64,000 nt of DNA from Mycolicibacterium lacusdiani. GTDB taxonomy: Bacteria; Actinomycetota; Actinomycetes; Mycobacteriales; Mycobacteriaceae. Under the pieces are notes generated by a model. It was given only the letters and a program-made list of their open reading frames with translations. It had not been told where the DNA came from and ran no database searches. Shown piece by piece: positions 63,118 through 64,000 of this stretch (positions are counted from its first letter, which is position 1; each line of letters opens with the position of its first letter). Made by a program: the position numbers and the translations under genes. The stretch is taken from contig NZ_JAKCFC010000005.1 in the NCBI RefSeq assembly GCF_021916785.1, forward strand, positions 1 to 64,000, in the 5' to 3' direction.

Positions 63118-64000
63118 TCAGCCGGAGAGGCCGGCGGCCCACGGGTAGGACTTCAGGTAGGGGTCCGGCTCGATCGGGCCGGGGGACTCCCACACCGTGT
63201 AGATCAGTCCGTCGGGCCGGATCTCGCCGATGCGTGCGGTCTTGGTGATGTGGTTGTTCTCGCCGTCGATGGTCACCAGACCCTCGGGCGCGTCGAACGT
63301 GACTCCGCCCGCGTTGTCCTGGATGGCCTTGACGTCGAACGACTTCGCCTTCTCGACGGTGTTCTTCCACAGGTAGACCGAGACGTACGCGGCCTCCATC
63401 GGATCCGACGTCGGCTTGTTGGCGCCGTAGGCCTTCTTGTACGCCTCGACGAACCTCTGGTTCACCGGGGTGTCGATGGTCTGGTAGTAGTTCCAGGCCG
63501 TGAGCTGGCCGGCGACGTTCTGTACGCCAATGCCGCCGACCTCTTCCTCGGCGATCGACACCGAGACCACCGGCATCTGCTGCGGGGTCAGGCCGACGTT
63601 GCGGTACTCGCGGAAGAAGGCGACGTTGGAGTCTCCGTTGAGCGTGTTGAATACGGCGTCGGCGTCCGCGCTGCGCACCTTGTTGACGATGGTGGAGAAG
63701 TCGGTCGATCCGAGCGGGGTGTAGTCCTCGCCCTTGATCTCGATGCCGTTGGCATTGGCGTACGCCTTGATGATCCGGTTCGCCGTCTGGGGGAACACGT
63801 AGTCGCTACCGACGAGGTAGAGGGACTTGACGCCCTTCTCCTTCAGGTAGTCCAGCGCGGGCACGATCTGCTGGTTGGTGGTGGCACCGGTGTAGAAGAT
63901 GTTCTTGCTCGACTCGAGGCCCTCGTACTGCACGGGGTAGTAGAGCAGCGCGTTGTTGCTCTCGAAGACCGGCAGCATGGCCTTGCGGCTCGACGACGTC
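63118..64000 (-). CDS. urtA: urea ABC transporter substrate-binding protein UrtA (5' end outside window)
   Basis: About 294 C-terminal residues of a periplasmic-binding-protein type I receptor. Segments such as [48 protein letters not shown] and [12 protein letters not shown] are typical of UrtA and amide-binding relatives. The signal peptide and the first roughly 130 residues are beyond the right edge. It begins the five-gene urt operon. No urease genes are inside the window. Confidence 0.92.
   Translation of the reverse strand, partial: TSSSRKAMLPVFESNNALLYYPVQYEGLESSKNIFYTGATTNQQIVPALDYLKEKGVKSLYLVGSDYVFPQTANRIIKAYANANGIEIKGEDYTPLGSTDFSTIVNKVRSADADAVFNTLNGDSNVAFFREYRNVGLTPQQMPVVSVSIAEEEVGGIGVQNVAGQLTAWNYYQTIDTPVNQRFVEAYKKAYGANKPTSDPMEAAYVSVYLWKNTVEKAKSFDVKAIQDNAGGVTFDAPEGLVTIDGENNHITKTARIGEIRPDGLIYTVWESPGPIEPDPYLKSYPWAAGLSG

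Overview
The window is high-GC DNA from an actinobacterium and is almost certainly a Mycobacterium, most likely an environmental fast-grower (Mycolicibacterium-type). The diagnosis rests on gene order. From about 16.3 kb to 59 kb the genes run thrS, HIT, pgsA1, patA, pimA, Nudix, pdxS, tesB, pdxT, yebC, ruvCAB, gabT, yajC, secD, secF, a family-5 binding lipoprotein, apt, relA, ppiB, glyoxalase II-like, hisS. This is the order known in M. tuberculosis (Rv2614c to Rv2580c), with the pathogen's intervening genes (PPE, PE_PGRS, fadD9, VapBC, speE) absent and other genes in their place. A PE-PPE-domain hydrolase and many GTG starts with leaderless-looking promoters agree with this.

Layout. 1-1.75 kb: the first codons of a probable transposase gene, then a DUF222/HNH protein of the 13E12 type. 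1.75-6.5 kb: class III aminotransferase and mmsA, divergent from a PucR regulator; together a likely beta-alanine or amino-acid catabolic unit. 6.5-16.2 kb: accessory metabolism (CoA transferase, SDR, NTF2-like, metallo-hydrolase, a five-helix cytochrome b/molybdopterin protein with an internal twin-arginine motif, hydrolase, membrane proteins, thioesterase). 16.3-22.75 kb: tightly overlapping thrS-HIT-pgsA1-patA-pimA-Nudix, the start of phosphatidylinositol mannoside synthesis. 22.8-26 kb: PLP synthase pdxS/pdxT with tesB between them, then yebC. 26-28.8 kb: a hydrolase divergent from a TetR regulator across a double operator, then an MscS channel. 29.1-31.4 kb: ruvCAB behind a LexA box. 31.4-34.4 kb: DUF1304, a membrane diguanylate cyclase, two unknown proteins and one strong intrinsic terminator. 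34.4-44.2 kb: gabT, yajC-secD-secF, lipoprotein, apt, relA.

44.2-55.9 kb is the most unusual part. Between relA and ppiB, which are neighbours in M. tuberculosis, lie an MFS/ArsR pair, a LuxR-type ATPase, two exported proteins with similar disordered tails (one a PE-PPE hydrolase), a converging cyclase-ATPase regulator and a second cyclophilin. 55.9-59.6 kb returns to the conserved order (ppiB, glyoxalase II-like, hisS), followed by dtd. 59.6-64 kb is urtEDCB and the 3' part of urtA, a urea ABC importer on the minus strand.

Non-coding observations include a roughly 60-bp structured intergenic element present twice (after mmsA and after hisS) with a compensated internal hairpin, a second nested inverted repeat beside the hisS copy, palindromes lying across the -10 and start codon of the PucR and SDR genes, and a recurring spacing of a -10 hexamer 6-8 nt before the start codon. 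I saw no rRNA, tRNA, CRISPR array or riboswitch.
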